Assembly (NCBI RefSeq): GCF_041435015.1
Contig: NZ_CP107989.1
Location: forward strand, 558,001 to 622,000
Source: Streptomyces canus
GTDB lineage: Bacteria > Actinomycetota > Actinomycetes > Streptomycetales > Streptomycetaceae
Direction: 5' to 3'
DNA: 64,000 nucleotides
Below the pieces are notes generated by a model. The model searched no databases and was not told where the DNA came from. It saw only the letters and a program-made list of their open reading frames with translations. Shown piece after piece: positions 16,050-24,921 of this stretch. A program made the translations under genes and the position numbers. The first letter of the stretch is position 1. The number at the start of each line of letters is the position of its first letter.

Positions 16050-18314
16050 TTACTTGGCGGCGCAGTCGTAGAGCACGTTGCCGCCTCCCATGGGTCCGGT
16101 CGCGCCGCTGCTGTCCGTCTGGGAGGTCGTGCCGCCGTACGACGACGCGGGAACCTTCGTGCAGTTGTCGGCGATCCAGTCGGAGCGCTGCTGGGCGTAA
16201 CCGCCCGACAGGCCCGGCAGACCGCCGCCGCCCGTGCCGGAACCCAGGATGTAGCGTAGTTCGCCGTTCTTGGTCCACTCCTTCAACTGGGCCACCGACG
16301 GCGCGTTGTCGCTGTTCGTGAAGCCGCCCATGCCGATGACGGTCTCGTCGCTGCCCAGGATGAAGGCGCTGGCGGACAGGGCGCCGCCCTCGACCGCGAG
16401 CTTGATGCGTGCGTCGGGTGCCTGCTCGACGACGTACTCGAGGATCTTGCGCTGGTCGGCGGTGAGTTCCCCGTTGCCGAAACCGCCGCCCCCGCCGGGC
16501 CCCCGGGGGGCACCTCCGGAGCCGCCACCGGGCATGCCGTTCGCTCCCCCTGTGGGCATACCGGACGGCATACCCGAGGGCATTCCGGAGGGCAGCCCGC
16601 CGGACGAGGGTTGACCGGACTGGCCCGAGGACCCGTTGCCGCCGGGGAATCCCGGCATGTTCGTCGGCATCCCGGAAGGCATCCCCGACGGCATGCCCGA
16701 CGGAAGGCCTCCGCCGTTCCCGCTCTGCCGGGGCATGCCGCCGCCTCCACCGAAGCCGAGGGTCTGCGGTCCGGCCGTCGGGTTGGAGCCGCCCATGCCG
16801 GTGGAGCCGGGCACGCTCACCGCCCAGGCACCCGGGGCCACCAGAACCGATGCCACCGCGGCGCCCACGGCGACCGTCAGCAACCGGCCGTGCCGTCGGG
16901 ACAGCACCAGCAGGACCACGGCCGCGCAGCCCACGAGCAGCACCGGCCACACCAGCCAGCCGTTCCAGTCGGGTTCACGGTGGATCAGCACCACCGCCCA
17001 GATCACGCTCACCGCGACCCCGGCCACGCCGACCAGGGGCGCCCAGCTCAGGGCCGCGCGGTGCAGGCGAATCAGGGCGGCCGTCAGTCCGCCGCACAGA
17101 GCGGCGATGGCGGGCGCGAGTTGGGTGGTGTAGTAGGGATGGAAGATCCCTTTCTGCGACGAGTACACGGCGGCGCAGACCACCAGCCAGGTACCCCACA
17201 ACAGCCAACCGGAGGCCGGCAACAGGGCGGACGCGGGCAGCTTCCCGCGTCGGTGCAGTACCGCCACGACGACGGCGACGACCATGGCCACGGCGCACAG
17301 CGGCAGCAGCCAGCTGATCTGACCGCCCACCTGGGTGCCGAACATCCGGGTCAGGCCGTACTCACCGCCGAACCCGCCGGCGAATCCGCCCCCACCTCCG
17401 CCTCCCATCCCCTGGGGTGCACCGTCACTGGAGCCGAACACCCGCCCCAGACCGTTGTAGCCGATCACGAGGTCCCAGGCCGAACCGTCCTTGCTGCCGC
17501 CGATGTAGGGACGGTCGCCCGGCCACAGGGCGACCATGGCGACCCACCACAGGGAGGACGCCGCCAGGATGGCTCCCGCGCCCAGCAGACGCCGCACTCG
17601 CGGTATCCAGGCGCCGCTTCCTCCCACGAGCCAGGCGACGGCGAACGCGGGGATGACCATCCAGGCGGCGAGCATTTTGGTGAGGAATCCGCACCCGATC
17701 AGGAAGCCGCTCGCGCACAGCCACCACGTCGCGGCCCGGTCCTCGGCCTGCAGTGCGCGGGTCAGCGCGTACGCCGCGGACACCAGCAGCAGGACCAGCA
17801 GAGTGTCGGGGTTGTTGTCCCGGTTGATCGCCACCGTGATGGGCGTGAGGGTGAGGACCAGGGCGGCGACCAGCGCCGCCCCCTCCCCCGCCCAGCGGCG
17901 CACGGTCCGGTGCAGCGCCAGCACCGCGGCCACTCCTTCGAGCACCTGCGGCAGGATCAGCGCCCATCCGTGCAGCCCGAAGATCTTGCTGCTGATCACC
18001 TGCGGCCACAGGGCGGCCGGCGGCTTGTCGACCGTGACCACGCCGGCCGGGTCGAAGGCACCGAAGAGGAAGTGGGTCCAGCTCTGCCCCATCGACTTCA
18101 CGGCCGCCGAGTAGTAGCTGTTGCCCCACCCCAGGGAACCCAGTGCCCATCCGTAGAGCACTGCCGCGAGCACCATGACGGCTCCGAGTGCCGCGGGAGC
18201 CGCCCAGGTGGGCAGCGAGCGCACAAACGTAGTGGTGCGCCTCCCTTCGTGTGCCGATGCCGCCGGTGCGGGCCTGAGGTGCGCGTGGTTGCTCATGTCG
18301 GGATTCGCTCTCAT
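16050..18314 (-). CDS. GT39-family membrane glycosyltransferase with YkcA/B-type C-terminus
   Basis: A 754-residue multi-pass glycosyltransferase of the ArnT/PMT-like GT39 group, which moves a sugar from a polyprenyl-phosphate donor on the outer membrane face. The first helix is followed by an extracytoplasmic loop (GNSYYSAAVKSM...FDPAGVVTVDKPP), about ten further helices, then a Gly/Met/Pro-rich linker (about 505-600). A soluble C-terminal domain follows (ELTADQRKILEYVVEQAP...ETVIGMGGFTNSDNAPS), as in the YkcA/B group. The start at 18314 is set by the TGATG overlap with the GT2 stop. GT2 partners are known to load polyprenyl-phosphate donors for such enzymes. Confidence 0.92.
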   Translation of the reverse strand: MRANPDMSNHAHLRPAPAASAHEGRRTTTFVRSLPTWAAPAALGAVMVLAAVLYGWALGSLGWGNSYYSAAVKSMGQSWTHFLFGAFDPAGVVTVDKPPAALWPQVISSKIFGLHGWALILPQVLEGVAAVLALHRTVRRWAGEGAALVAALVLTLTPITVAINRDNNPDTLLVLLLVSAAYALTRALQAEDRAATWWLCASGFLIGCGFLTKMLAAWMVIPAFAVAWLVGGSGAWIPRVRRLLGAGAILAASSLWWVAMVALWPGDRPYIGGSKDGSAWDLVIGYNGLGRVFGSSDGAPQGMGGGGGGGFAGGFGGEYGLTRMFGTQVGGQISWLLPLCAVAMVVAVVVAVLHRRGKLPASALLPASGWLLWGTWLVVCAAVYSSQKGIFHPYYTTQLAPAIAALCGGLTAALIRLHRAALSWAPLVGVAGVAVSVIWAVVLIHREPDWNGWLVWPVLLVGCAAVVLLVLSRRHGRLLTVAVGAAVASVLVAPGAWAVSVPGSTGMGGSNPTAGPQTLGFGGGGGMPRQSGNGGGLPSGMPSGMPSGMPTNMPGFPGGNGSSGQSGQPSSGGLPSGMPSGMPSGMPTGGANGMPGGGSGGAPRGPGGGGGFGNGELTADQRKILEYVVEQAPDARIKLAVEGGALSASAFILGSDETVIGMGGFTNSDNAPSVAQLKEWTKNGELRYILGSGTGGGGLPGLSGGYAQQRSDWIADNCTKVPASSYGGTTSQTDSSGATGPMGGGNVLYDCAAK
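16540..16720. repeat. Repeats encoding (PSGM)n in the GT39 linker
   Basis: Two clusters of near-identical 12-bp units encode PSGMPSGMPSGM, separated by a Gly/Ser/Gln-rich stretch. They form a long, low-complexity extracytoplasmic linker and are likely to vary in length between strains. Confidence 0.8.
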
Positions 18315-19603
18315 CAACGGTTACGGCTACGGGGGGCGGCGAAGACAGCCAGCCGCAGTACGGCGAAGCGCACGCAGGTGACCGCGACGGACGCCGTGGC
18401 GAGGACCGCGGTCTCCGCGGCCGGTGAGGCTCCGGGATCGAGCGACGTGAACCACAGCACCGCCCCGGAGGTCACCAGGTAGCCGAGGACGAACAGCCCA
18501 CCCGCTCCGAGGTGGGCACGGGTGGGCCGGGTGATGGAGTGCCGGAAGGTGAGGCGTCGGTTGGCCTCGGTGTTGAGGACGGTGAGGCCGAACAGCGAGA
18601 TCAGGTTGGCGACGGCTGGAGACCACCAACCACGCAGCAGCCAGTACAGCAGGGCCTGTCCGACCGTGGAGACGACACCGATCGCGAGGAAACAGCCGAC
18701 CTCCCACGACAGCGCACCGCGGCGCGTGGGTGGCGCGAGGACGGCGTCGGGGTGTTCCGCGGCCGGCTCGGGACGCGGCCGCACCTCGACCCGGGCGTCA
18801 CCGGAGGCCTTGAGCCGCGCCATGCGCCACAGGCCCCGCAGGTCTTCCCTGGCGGTACTCGCCACATCCACCCGGGTGTCGACGTCCTCGACCCAGTCGA
18901 CCGGAACCTCGTGGATGCGCAGTCCGTTGTGCTCGGCGAGCAGGAGCAACTCGGTGTCGAAGAACCACGCGTCGTCTTGGGTCACCTCCAGCAGCGGCCG
19001 GAGTACGTCGGTGCGGGCCGCTTTGAACCCGCACTGGGCGTCGGTGAAGCGCACACCGTGGGTGAGCCGGATGATGCCGTTGTAGCAGCGGGAGATGAAC
19101 TCGCGGCGTGGCCCGCGCACCGTGCGTGCGCCGGACGCCAGCCGGGAGCCGATCGCGAGGTCCGAGTGGCCACTGGCCAGCGGAGCGACCAGCGGGAGCA
19201 GCCCGTCGAGACCGGTGGACAGGTCCACGTCCATGTACGCCACGATGTCCGCGTCGCTGGCGCCCCAGACGGTGCGCAGCGCCAGTCCGCGACCCTTGCG
19301 GTCCAGGTGGACGACGCCGACGCCGGGCAGCTCGTCGGCGAGGCGACGGGCCGTGGCGAGGGTTGCGTCGGTGCTGGCGTTGTCGGCCACGGTGATCCGC
19401 CACGGGAACGGGAAGCCCCGGGACAGTCGGGCGTGGAGCGTGCGCAGGCACCCGGGCAGGGCGCGTTCCTCGTTGTAGACCGGCACGACGATGTCCACCG
19501 TCGCGGTGCCGGCGTGTGGGAGAAGCAGACGTTCGACGGGTTGGAAGGGGGCCGAACGCTCCACGCCGGCGGCGAGTTCGGTGAGGTGGGGGGTGGGAGT
19601 CAT
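18314..19603 (-). CDS. GT2 glycosyltransferase fused to a GtrA domain
   Basis: A 429-residue fusion. The N-terminal GT-A domain (about 30-270) is DPM1-like, with DIVVPVYNEE, the DxD motif YMDVDLSTGLD and a polyprenyl-phosphate mannosyl/glucosyl transferase layout. The C-terminal about 125 residues are a four-helix GtrA domain (FLAIGVVSTVGQALLYWLL...LNTEANRRLTF). The ATG at 19603 is preferred because GAGGAAGCC precedes it; an ATG at 19618 lacks a site. It probably charges the lipid carrier and helps flip it for the GT39 enzyme encoded next with a TGATG overlap. Confidence 0.92.
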   Translation of the reverse strand: MTPTPHLTELAAGVERSAPFQPVERLLLPHAGTATVDIVVPVYNEERALPGCLRTLHARLSRGFPFPWRITVADNASTDATLATARRLADELPGVGVVHLDRKGRGLALRTVWGASDADIVAYMDVDLSTGLDGLLPLVAPLASGHSDLAIGSRLASGARTVRGPRREFISRCYNGIIRLTHGVRFTDAQCGFKAARTDVLRPLLEVTQDDAWFFDTELLLLAEHNGLRIHEVPVDWVEDVDTRVDVASTAREDLRGLWRMARLKASGDARVEVRPRPEPAAEHPDAVLAPPTRRGALSWEVGCFLAIGVVSTVGQALLYWLLRGWWSPAVANLISLFGLTVLNTEANRRLTFRHSITRPTRAHLGAGGLFVLGYLVTSGAVLWFTSLDPGASPAAETAVLATASVAVTCVRFAVLRLAVFAAPRSRNR

Positions 19604-19756
19604 GGCTTCCTCAGGCATGAGGGGACGGCAGACTGCGGCTCATAGGCCCTGGTCCAGGGCCGCGGCCTCACTGTTGCCGTCCCGCCTGTGGGGGTAGGGG
19701 GAGAATCCCGAGAACTGACGGGGAGTCAGATCTATGGCCGAAAGGGCTCCCACGGC

Positions 19757-20062
19757 TCACAGTGAGCCCGGCCGCATCACGGCGTTGCGGAGTTCGCCGA
19801 TACCTCTGATCACACTGATCACCTGGGTTGTGGACCGAGGGGGCACCTCGCGTTCATGGCCGGTGCCGGTTCCGGTCGGCGTTCCGGTGCTGATCAGATC
19901 GCCGGGCAGCAGGGTGACGGCTCTGCTGACGTGCGCGATGACGGTGGCGACGTCGAAGAGCAGTTCCGAGGTGCTCGCCTTCTGCCGGACGCGCCCGTCG
20001 ACGAAACAGTGCATCGTCAGGCCGCGGGCGCCGATCGGCACGTCGTCGGTGGTGACCAGGGG
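19757..20062 (-). pseudogene. FAH-family C-terminal fragment
   Basis: About 100 codons match the C-terminal third of FAH enzymes (TSELLFDVATVIAHVSRAVTLLPGDLISTGTPTG ... GIGELRNAVM, read in parts). They are paralogous to the intact gene at 10242-11096, but the N-terminal and metal-site regions are missing. The upstream edge abuts, in another frame, a histidine-kinase fragment at about 20062, so this is a recombination scar and not a functional gene. Confidence 0.8.
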
Positions 20063-20268
20063 CCCAGGCCGATGCCACGGTCCGGGTACTGCACGGCGAC
20101 GGCGGCGATACTGTCCGCGGCCAGAGACAGCAGGTCGACCGGCTGCCACCGCGTCGCGGGCACATCACCCAGCTTGGCCAGCTGAGACAGGCTGTCGACG
20201 AGTCGACTCATCCGTTCCGCGTTCCGCACGATCAGCTGCTGCGCCTCATGGCGTCGTTGCGAACTCAT
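20060..20268 (-). pseudogene. Histidine-kinase fragment (end of DHp, linker)
   Basis: About 65 codons (IVRNAERMSRLVDSLSQLAKL...PVDLLSLAADSIAAVA) closely resemble residues of the intact kinase at 13721-15259 between the DHp domain and the HATPase domain. The HATPase and sensor parts are absent. It is joined directly to the FAH fragment with a frame change near 20062. Confidence 0.8.
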
Positions 20269-20269
20269 C

Positions 20270-20639
20270 TCCGGTTCCTGTACGAGGAGTTCGGCGAAGC
20301 CCTTCAGTCCCTCGATCTTCTCCCAGGAGAACCGCAGTTGCGGGGAAGGCCGCGAGAGTCAACGGCAGCAGCCAGTTCCGCAAGGATTCCATCAGGACAC
20401 GAGCCTACGACGCACACTCCCGCCGCCACGTCCCGCACCGGGCCGCCCGAAGGTCCGACGCCGTGGCTGACCTGCTACCGCAGATGCGGAAGCATCCAAG
20501 TCACATGTCGCATCGGCGAGTTGCGGAGCCGCTCGGCTGCACCGGGACGTTCGCGCCGCACCCGGCCCGCACGGCGACGCGCGGATGGCCGTCCTCGAAA
20601 CCGCATGAGAGCGCCTCGGCGGTCTCGGCACCACCCGTT
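20270..20639. other. Degenerate stretch without a recognisable gene
   Basis: Between the kinase fragment and the VOC fragment no reading frame on either strand carries a recognisable domain or a good start site. It looks like further decayed coding sequence. Confidence 0.5.
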
Positions 20640-20735
20640 TCCGCGAGGCGATCCCGTGTTGGCTACGGACGCGGACTACGTCGCGATGGCCGATCCGGAG
20701 GGAAATGGAGTCCTGCTTGAACTGAGCGACGGGGA
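20640..20735 (+). pseudogene. VOC/glyoxalase-like C-terminal fragment
   Basis: A short plus-strand stretch encodes DPVLATDADYVAMADPEGNG followed by VLLELSDGD. This is the typical last strand pair of a VOC-fold protein with its DPEGN turn. Nothing in frame upstream completes the fold, so it is a remnant. Confidence 0.55.
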
Positions 20736-20829
20736 CCTTCACCCCCGTGAGGGTTTCGGAGACGGCACACAACCGCTGCTGAACGGCTGGCTCGTACGAA
20801 TCCGTGCTGCAATTGACCAGCCGGGGGCC

Positions 20830-21035
20830 CTTGATCTCGCGGTGATCAGCGGCGCGAGCCAGGTGACGGGAAGCCGACGGACCGCGCGGATGTTGCGGGC
20901 GAGCTCAGTGCTGGACAAGCCGGGGTGCGCGGCCACCGCGACGGTGGTGCCTCGCCCCGGCGAGCCGGCGCTGCAGCTCGTACGTGAATATCAGGTCGGC
21001 CGGCCTGGACTGGCCGTAGGCGGCGGCCCGGGCTG
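20830..21035 (-). pseudogene. Short-chain dehydrogenase C-terminal fragment with frameshift
   Basis: Reading the minus strand gives AYGQSRPADLIFTYELQRRLAG and, after a one-base frame change, TTVAVAAHPGLSSTELARNIRA. This is the SDR segment around the catalytic Tyr-x-x-x-Lys (here Arg replaces Lys) and the PG motif. The Rossmann N-terminus is missing. The upstream edge joins a sigma-factor fragment near 21030. Confidence 0.7.
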
Positions 21036-21199
21036 TACGCCCGCTCCCCGTGCAGGTCGGTGCGCCACTTGCGGCAGGCCCGCTCCAGTGTCTCCTGGAC
21101 CAGATCCTCGGCGGCGTCGCGATTCCCCGTCAGGACGAGGGCACCCCGGAACAGCGCGGTCGACCTGGCAGCTACGAAACCGTCGAAGTCCGTCTCCAC
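21030..21199 (-). pseudogene. SigE-family sigma-factor N-terminal fragment
   Basis: A GTG at 21199 with GAGGAG upstream opens a frame beginning METDFDGFVAARSTALFRGA and continuing LVLTGNRDAAEDLVQETLERACRKWR, the region 2 of small SigE-type sigma-70 factors. After about 55 residues homology stops at the junction with the SDR fragment; region 4 is lost. The translation start is intact but the product would be a nonsense fusion. Confidence 0.75.
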
Positions 21200-21446
21200 A
21201 CGCTCCTCCCTTCCTGTCACCCCTCCTCGACGGAGACACCCCGGGATCTGCTGCACGCAGGCGATGAGACCTGGGCCACAGCGGCGACAGGGGCGCGGCA
21301 TCGCCTCCCCCGTCGTCCCCGTCCTGCGGTGGCACCGAATCTTGGGACAGGTTTTGCGCGACGCACGCAACTGCGGCCCACGCCATCTCCGTCTGACAGG
21401 GGGACGGGCCCGTCAGGGCCGAACAGCGAGTAGACCGGGGCAGTTC

Positions 21447-22433
21447 GTGGGACGGCGCAAGGGCAGCATATGGATCGCATGCGTCACGGGTGTGATGCTG
21501 GTGGGCGCGAGCGCCTGCGGGGCAGGCGGCAGCGACAAGGCGGGCGGGGACGACGCGAAGGCATCGGGAAAGCCGGGCGCGAGCACCTCTCCATCGCCGA
21601 CGACACCCGCGGGCCCGCCCATGCTGCTGGAGACGATCACCCCGCAGACGGGCACCACGGTCGGCGTGGCCATGCCGATCTCGGTGATCTTCACGAACCC
21701 GGTGGCGGCCAAGGCGCGGGCCACAGTGGAAAAGCACATGAAGGTGAGCGCCTCCCAGACGGTGGCCGGCGCCTGGCACTGGATGGGCGACAAGCGCGCC
21801 GACTGGCGCCCGAAGACGTATTGGCCCTCCGGTACGACGGTGAAGATCGACGCCGACATGAAGGGTGTCAGCAACGGCAACGGACGCTACGGCGTACACA
21901 GCTACACGCACACCTTCAAGATCGGTGACGACGTGCGCGCGGATGTCTCGGTGACCGGCCACACCATGAAGGTGACCCGGAACGGCGCGCCGGTGCGCAC
22001 CCTGTCGATCAACGCGGGCAGCGCCGAGTATCCGACGTGGGACGGCACGATGGCCGTCATCGACAAGCAGGAGAAGGTCCACATGACTTCCTGCAGCGTC
22101 GGTATCAGCTGTGACAAGGGCAGTCCCAACTACTACGACCTGACACTTCCCTGGGACATCCACCTCACCCAGTCCGGCACCTACGTCCACTACTCGACCG
22201 GCGACCCGAACCCGGGCAGCGGCAGCGCACGCGGCTCTCACGGCTGTGTCCACCTGTCCCTGGCGGACGCCAAGTGGTTCTACGGTCAGGTCAAGCAGGG
22301 CGACCCCATCACCATCACCGGCTCACCCCGCGGCAAGGCCCCGGCCGACAACGGCTACGCCGACTTCAACCTGGGCTGGGACCAGTGGCTCACGGGCAGC
22401 GCCTCCGGAGAGGGTACGACCGCCGCCCTGTGA
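21447..22433 (+). CDS. L,D-transpeptidase (YkuD family) lipoprotein
   Basis: A 328-residue secreted enzyme. The GTG start (preceded by GGGG) gives a signal sequence ending VMLVGASAC, likely a lipoprotein signal with Cys28. A Ser/Thr/Pro linker, Ig-like domains of the actinobacterial Ldt type (about 60-175) and a YkuD catalytic domain follow. The catalytic His265-Gly-Cys267 lies in RGSHGCVHLS. It forms 3-3 peptidoglycan cross-links at the outer face of the membrane. It is the only intact gene among the fragments of this stretch and stands alone. Confidence 0.92.
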   Translation: MGRRKGSIWIACVTGVMLVGASACGAGGSDKAGGDDAKASGKPGASTSPSPTTPAGPPMLLETITPQTGTTVGVAMPISVIFTNPVAAKARATVEKHMKVSASQTVAGAWHWMGDKRADWRPKTYWPSGTTVKIDADMKGVSNGNGRYGVHSYTHTFKIGDDVRADVSVTGHTMKVTRNGAPVRTLSINAGSAEYPTWDGTMAVIDKQEKVHMTSCSVGISCDKGSPNYYDLTLPWDIHLTQSGTYVHYSTGDPNPGSGSARGSHGCVHLSLADAKWFYGQVKQGDPITITGSPRGKAPADNGYADFNLGWDQWLTGSASGEGTTAAL

Positions 22434-22614
22434 CGCGTCGCGGTGGCGGCGTTGGTCAGCACGTGCCGACTGACGGGCGGGCTCCGACTCCGGTCTTCGC
22501 CGATGCGGGGCGGGTGGTTGCGTGCCAGCGGCGGCACCTGATGGGGTCCGGCGTTCCCGCAGGGTTGTGGTCGGGGGTACACGCGTAGCCCGGATGTCAC
22601 ACTGCCCGCCCCCG

Positions 22615-22820
22615 TCAGGTCGTGGCCAAGCGCCGGCCTTCCATCCAGTCCTGCCGCGCCTGTTCGATCTCCTCCAGGGACTCCCCGATCCGGACTCCCC
22701 GATCCAGTTCCAGGACACGACGAGTTCCTCCTCGAACGGCTCGCCGCCCAGGAGCATCAGGCCCGCGTCCGACTCGGCGCGCAGCGGGAGTCCGGTGCGG
22801 CCGCAGCCGACGTAGAGCAT
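22615..22820 (-). pseudogene. Pirin C-terminal fragment with frameshift
   Basis: The minus strand encodes VGCGRTGLPLRAESDAGLML followed by LGGEPFEEELVVSWN. After a frame change near 22690 it reads ESLEEIEQARQDWMEGRR to a stop. This is the C-terminal cupin end of pirin proteins; the metal-binding N-terminal cupin is absent. The neighbouring 22434-22614 holds nothing recognisable. Confidence 0.7.
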
Positions 22821-22865
22821 GGTGTTGCCGCATCCCCTGGGCCCGGTCTACCGGCACCCATTCGA

Positions 22866-22879
22866 TTGATGCGCTTCAA
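22866..22879. promoter_or_regulatory. LacI-type operator, distal copy
   Basis: TTGATGCGCTTCAA is a near-palindrome with the central CG typical of LacI-family sites. It differs at one position from the consensus TTGAAGCGCTTCAA deduced from the three sites in this locus, and lies about 340 bp before the LacI gene. Confidence 0.55.
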
Positions 22880-23107
22880 TCGGGGGCGATGGGAGCTCGC
22901 CCGCTCCCCCACGGACCGCCAAGACCCGGCGCGGCGATTGCCCACATCAGCGGACAGCCGTTCCGGTGCCCGCAAGGTTTCCTGTGCCTCCCGGGTCGGC
23001 AGGTGCTCGACCCGGTGCCAGGGAGGTTCACTGGCAGGACGTGTCGTGTGACCAGCTGTTATTGGACGGCTCTCGCGTCGCCGAGGGAGTGCGCCTGGAG
23101 GCACATA

Positions 23108-23121
23108 TTGGAGCGCTTCAA
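23108..23121. promoter_or_regulatory. LacI-type operator upstream of the LacI gene
   Basis: TTGGAGCGCTTCAA, one mismatch from the deduced consensus, lies 98 bp before the LacI-family start codon. It suggests autoregulation. Confidence 0.6.
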
Positions 23122-23218
23122 CGCGTGTCGTGTATTCTGCGGCTTGTCCGCGACAGCCTGGTCCCTGCGAGTGCCTGACGGTCGCGGGCCGAACGAGACC
23201 GGAGGTCGGAGGAGCACC

Positions 23219-24265
23219 GTGGCAACCGCCCGTCCGCGAGCAGTACAGGGGCATGCCAGTCCGAGCGTGCAGGACGTCGCCGACGCCGCGGGCGTCTCGG
23301 TGGGCACCGTCTCCAACGTCCTCAACCATCCGTCGAAGGTGAGCCCCGCGACGGCCGAGCGGGTCCGTGAAGCCATCAGCCGTCTGGGTTTCGTACGCAA
23401 CGACGCGGCCCGGTCCCTGGTGTCGGGATCGACCAACAGCGTCGGCATGGTGCTCGCCGACATCGAGAACTCCCTGTTCATCGACATGGCGCACGGCGCC
23501 CAGGACGCCGCCCGCGCGGTCGGCCAGAACCTGCTGCTCGCGAACACGGCGTGCGACATGACGCTTCAGGACGACTACCTGGACCTGTTCGACGAGTCCC
23601 GGGTGACCGGAGTGCTGCTGGCTCCGATGGAGGACTCCTCCGCCGGTATCGCGCGCATCCGTTCGCACGGGCGCCAGGTCGTGCTCCTCAACTACTCCCC
23701 CAAGCCGGGCACATGCTGTTCGGTGCTGGTCAACAACGAACACGTCGGATATCTGGCAGCCCGCCATCTCATCGACACGGGGCGCACACGACTGGCCTAT
23801 GTGGCCGCCCACGACGACTACCAGCCGGTGCGCGACCGACGCAGGGGTGTCCGCGCGGCAGTCGAGGAGGCGGGCCCCGGCGTCACCCTGGAGGAGATCG
23901 ACAGTGGCGGCCTGACCACGCCCCATGGCCATGTGGTCGGGCAGGATCTCGCACGGAGAGCACCCGGCGATCTGCCGGACGGCCTCGTGGTCGTCACCGA
24001 TGAACTGGCCCATGCCATCATCCACGAACTGCACACCGTGGCAGCGATCCGGGTGCCCGACCGGATCGCCGTCGTGGGGTGCGAGAACAACCGCGCGGCG
24101 GGCGCCGCGGCGGTTCCACTGACCGCGGTGGACATGCCGGGCCGGATGATGGGACGGGAAGCGATCCGACTCCTGATGGACGAGGTGGCCTCGGGCAAGC
24201 AGCACCGTCATGCCACCGTCGTGCTGGAGCCCGAGCTGATCGTCCGCGCCAGCGCGCCCCGCTGA
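23219..24265 (+). CDS. LacI family transcriptional regulator
   Basis: A 348-residue LacI-type repressor. The N-terminal helix-turn-helix reads SVQDVADAAGVSVGTVSNVL with the hinge helix ending NDAARSLVSG. A periplasmic-binding-protein-like sugar domain follows to the end. The GTG start has GGAGGA nearby. Its three operator-like sites include one just downstream of the rhamnosidase promoter, so it probably represses that gene until rhamnose or a rhamnoside is present. Confidence 0.93.
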   Translation: MATARPRAVQGHASPSVQDVADAAGVSVGTVSNVLNHPSKVSPATAERVREAISRLGFVRNDAARSLVSGSTNSVGMVLADIENSLFIDMAHGAQDAARAVGQNLLLANTACDMTLQDDYLDLFDESRVTGVLLAPMEDSSAGIARIRSHGRQVVLLNYSPKPGTCCSVLVNNEHVGYLAARHLIDTGRTRLAYVAAHDDYQPVRDRRRGVRAAVEEAGPGVTLEEIDSGGLTTPHGHVVGQDLARRAPGDLPDGLVVVTDELAHAIIHELHTVAAIRVPDRIAVVGCENNRAAGAAAVPLTAVDMPGRMMGREAIRLLMDEVASGKQHRHATVVLEPELIVRASAPR

Positions 24266-24473
24266 GAGTCCGGCGTCGGCACGCCGAGTACGAGTGATCG
24301 TGCGCGGGACGCGCAGAGTTGATCGTCCGGCTCCACTCGCCCTTCGAACTGTCCACGCCGTGCCCCGCTGGACACGCTGACCAGCTGTTCATCGCTTCAC
24401 GCTGAGGGTAGCCCCTCCGGACAACCGCCCCCCGCAGCTCTCGGTGCGGTTCGGAAACATCCGCGACAGCTTA

Positions 24474-24532
24474 TTGACACACGCCGAAACGGGTCATAGG
24501 TTCCCGACGTCCCCCGGATTGAAGCGTTTCAA
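24474..24532 (+). promoter_or_regulatory. Promoter and LacI operator of the rhamnosidase locus
   Basis: TTGACA (24474-24479), a 17-nt spacer and TAGGTT (24497-24502) form a near-consensus vegetative promoter. The palindrome TTGAAGCGTTTCAA (24519-24532) lies just after the expected transcription start, a classic repression position. Confidence 0.8.
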
Positions 24533-24559
24533 CAACAAGCCGCGCGCCAAGGAGCACCT

Positions 24560-24877
24560 GTGCGCAAGACCCTCAGAACCGCCGTGTCGCCCTCCTGGCA
24601 GAAGCTCACCGCCTCGGGCGAAGCCGGGCAGGTCCTCGACCTGGAAATGGCGCTCAAGGACCTCGGCGTCTGGAACGACATCCAGCGGGCCGCCGTCAAG
24701 ACCGTCGAGAAGCGGCTGGGACTCTTCCTGGACCTATCCGCCCACCGGCTGCCCACCCTGCCGAGCAGGGGCCGTTCGAAGACGGCGGCGCCGACGCCGC
24801 TGCCGCACTCGAGGCGGCCCTGCCGAGCGGAACAGCGGACTGATCTCCGCAACGCACAGCACCTCGCCACGTCGTGA
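24560..24877 (+). CDS. Small unknown gene, possibly frameshifted
   Basis: A GTG preceded by AAGGAG opens a 105-codon frame that overlaps nothing and lies between the LacI operator and the rhamnosidase. The first about 63 residues look coding (SWQKLTASGEAGQVLDLEMA, then a helical segment). After about 24755 the composition becomes Arg/Pro-rich, while the next frame gives a protein-like tail, AEQGPFEDGGADAAAALEAA, ending at 24843. A one-base indel or sequencing error near 24755 is likely. I do not recognise the family. Confidence 0.5.
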   Translation: MRKTLRTAVSPSWQKLTASGEAGQVLDLEMALKDLGVWNDIQRAAVKTVEKRLGLFLDLSAHRLPTLPSRGRSKTAAPTPLPHSRRPCRAEQRTDLRNAQHLATS

Positions 24878-24921
24878 GCCGAGAACACGCACCCCTCCAC
24901 AACGGATCAGCAGGAGATGCC

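Noticed and set aside
16540..16720. Regular short repeats resembling an array
   Set aside because: Units are 12 bp, in frame, and encode PSGM within the GT39 protein. There are no spacers, so this is not CRISPR.
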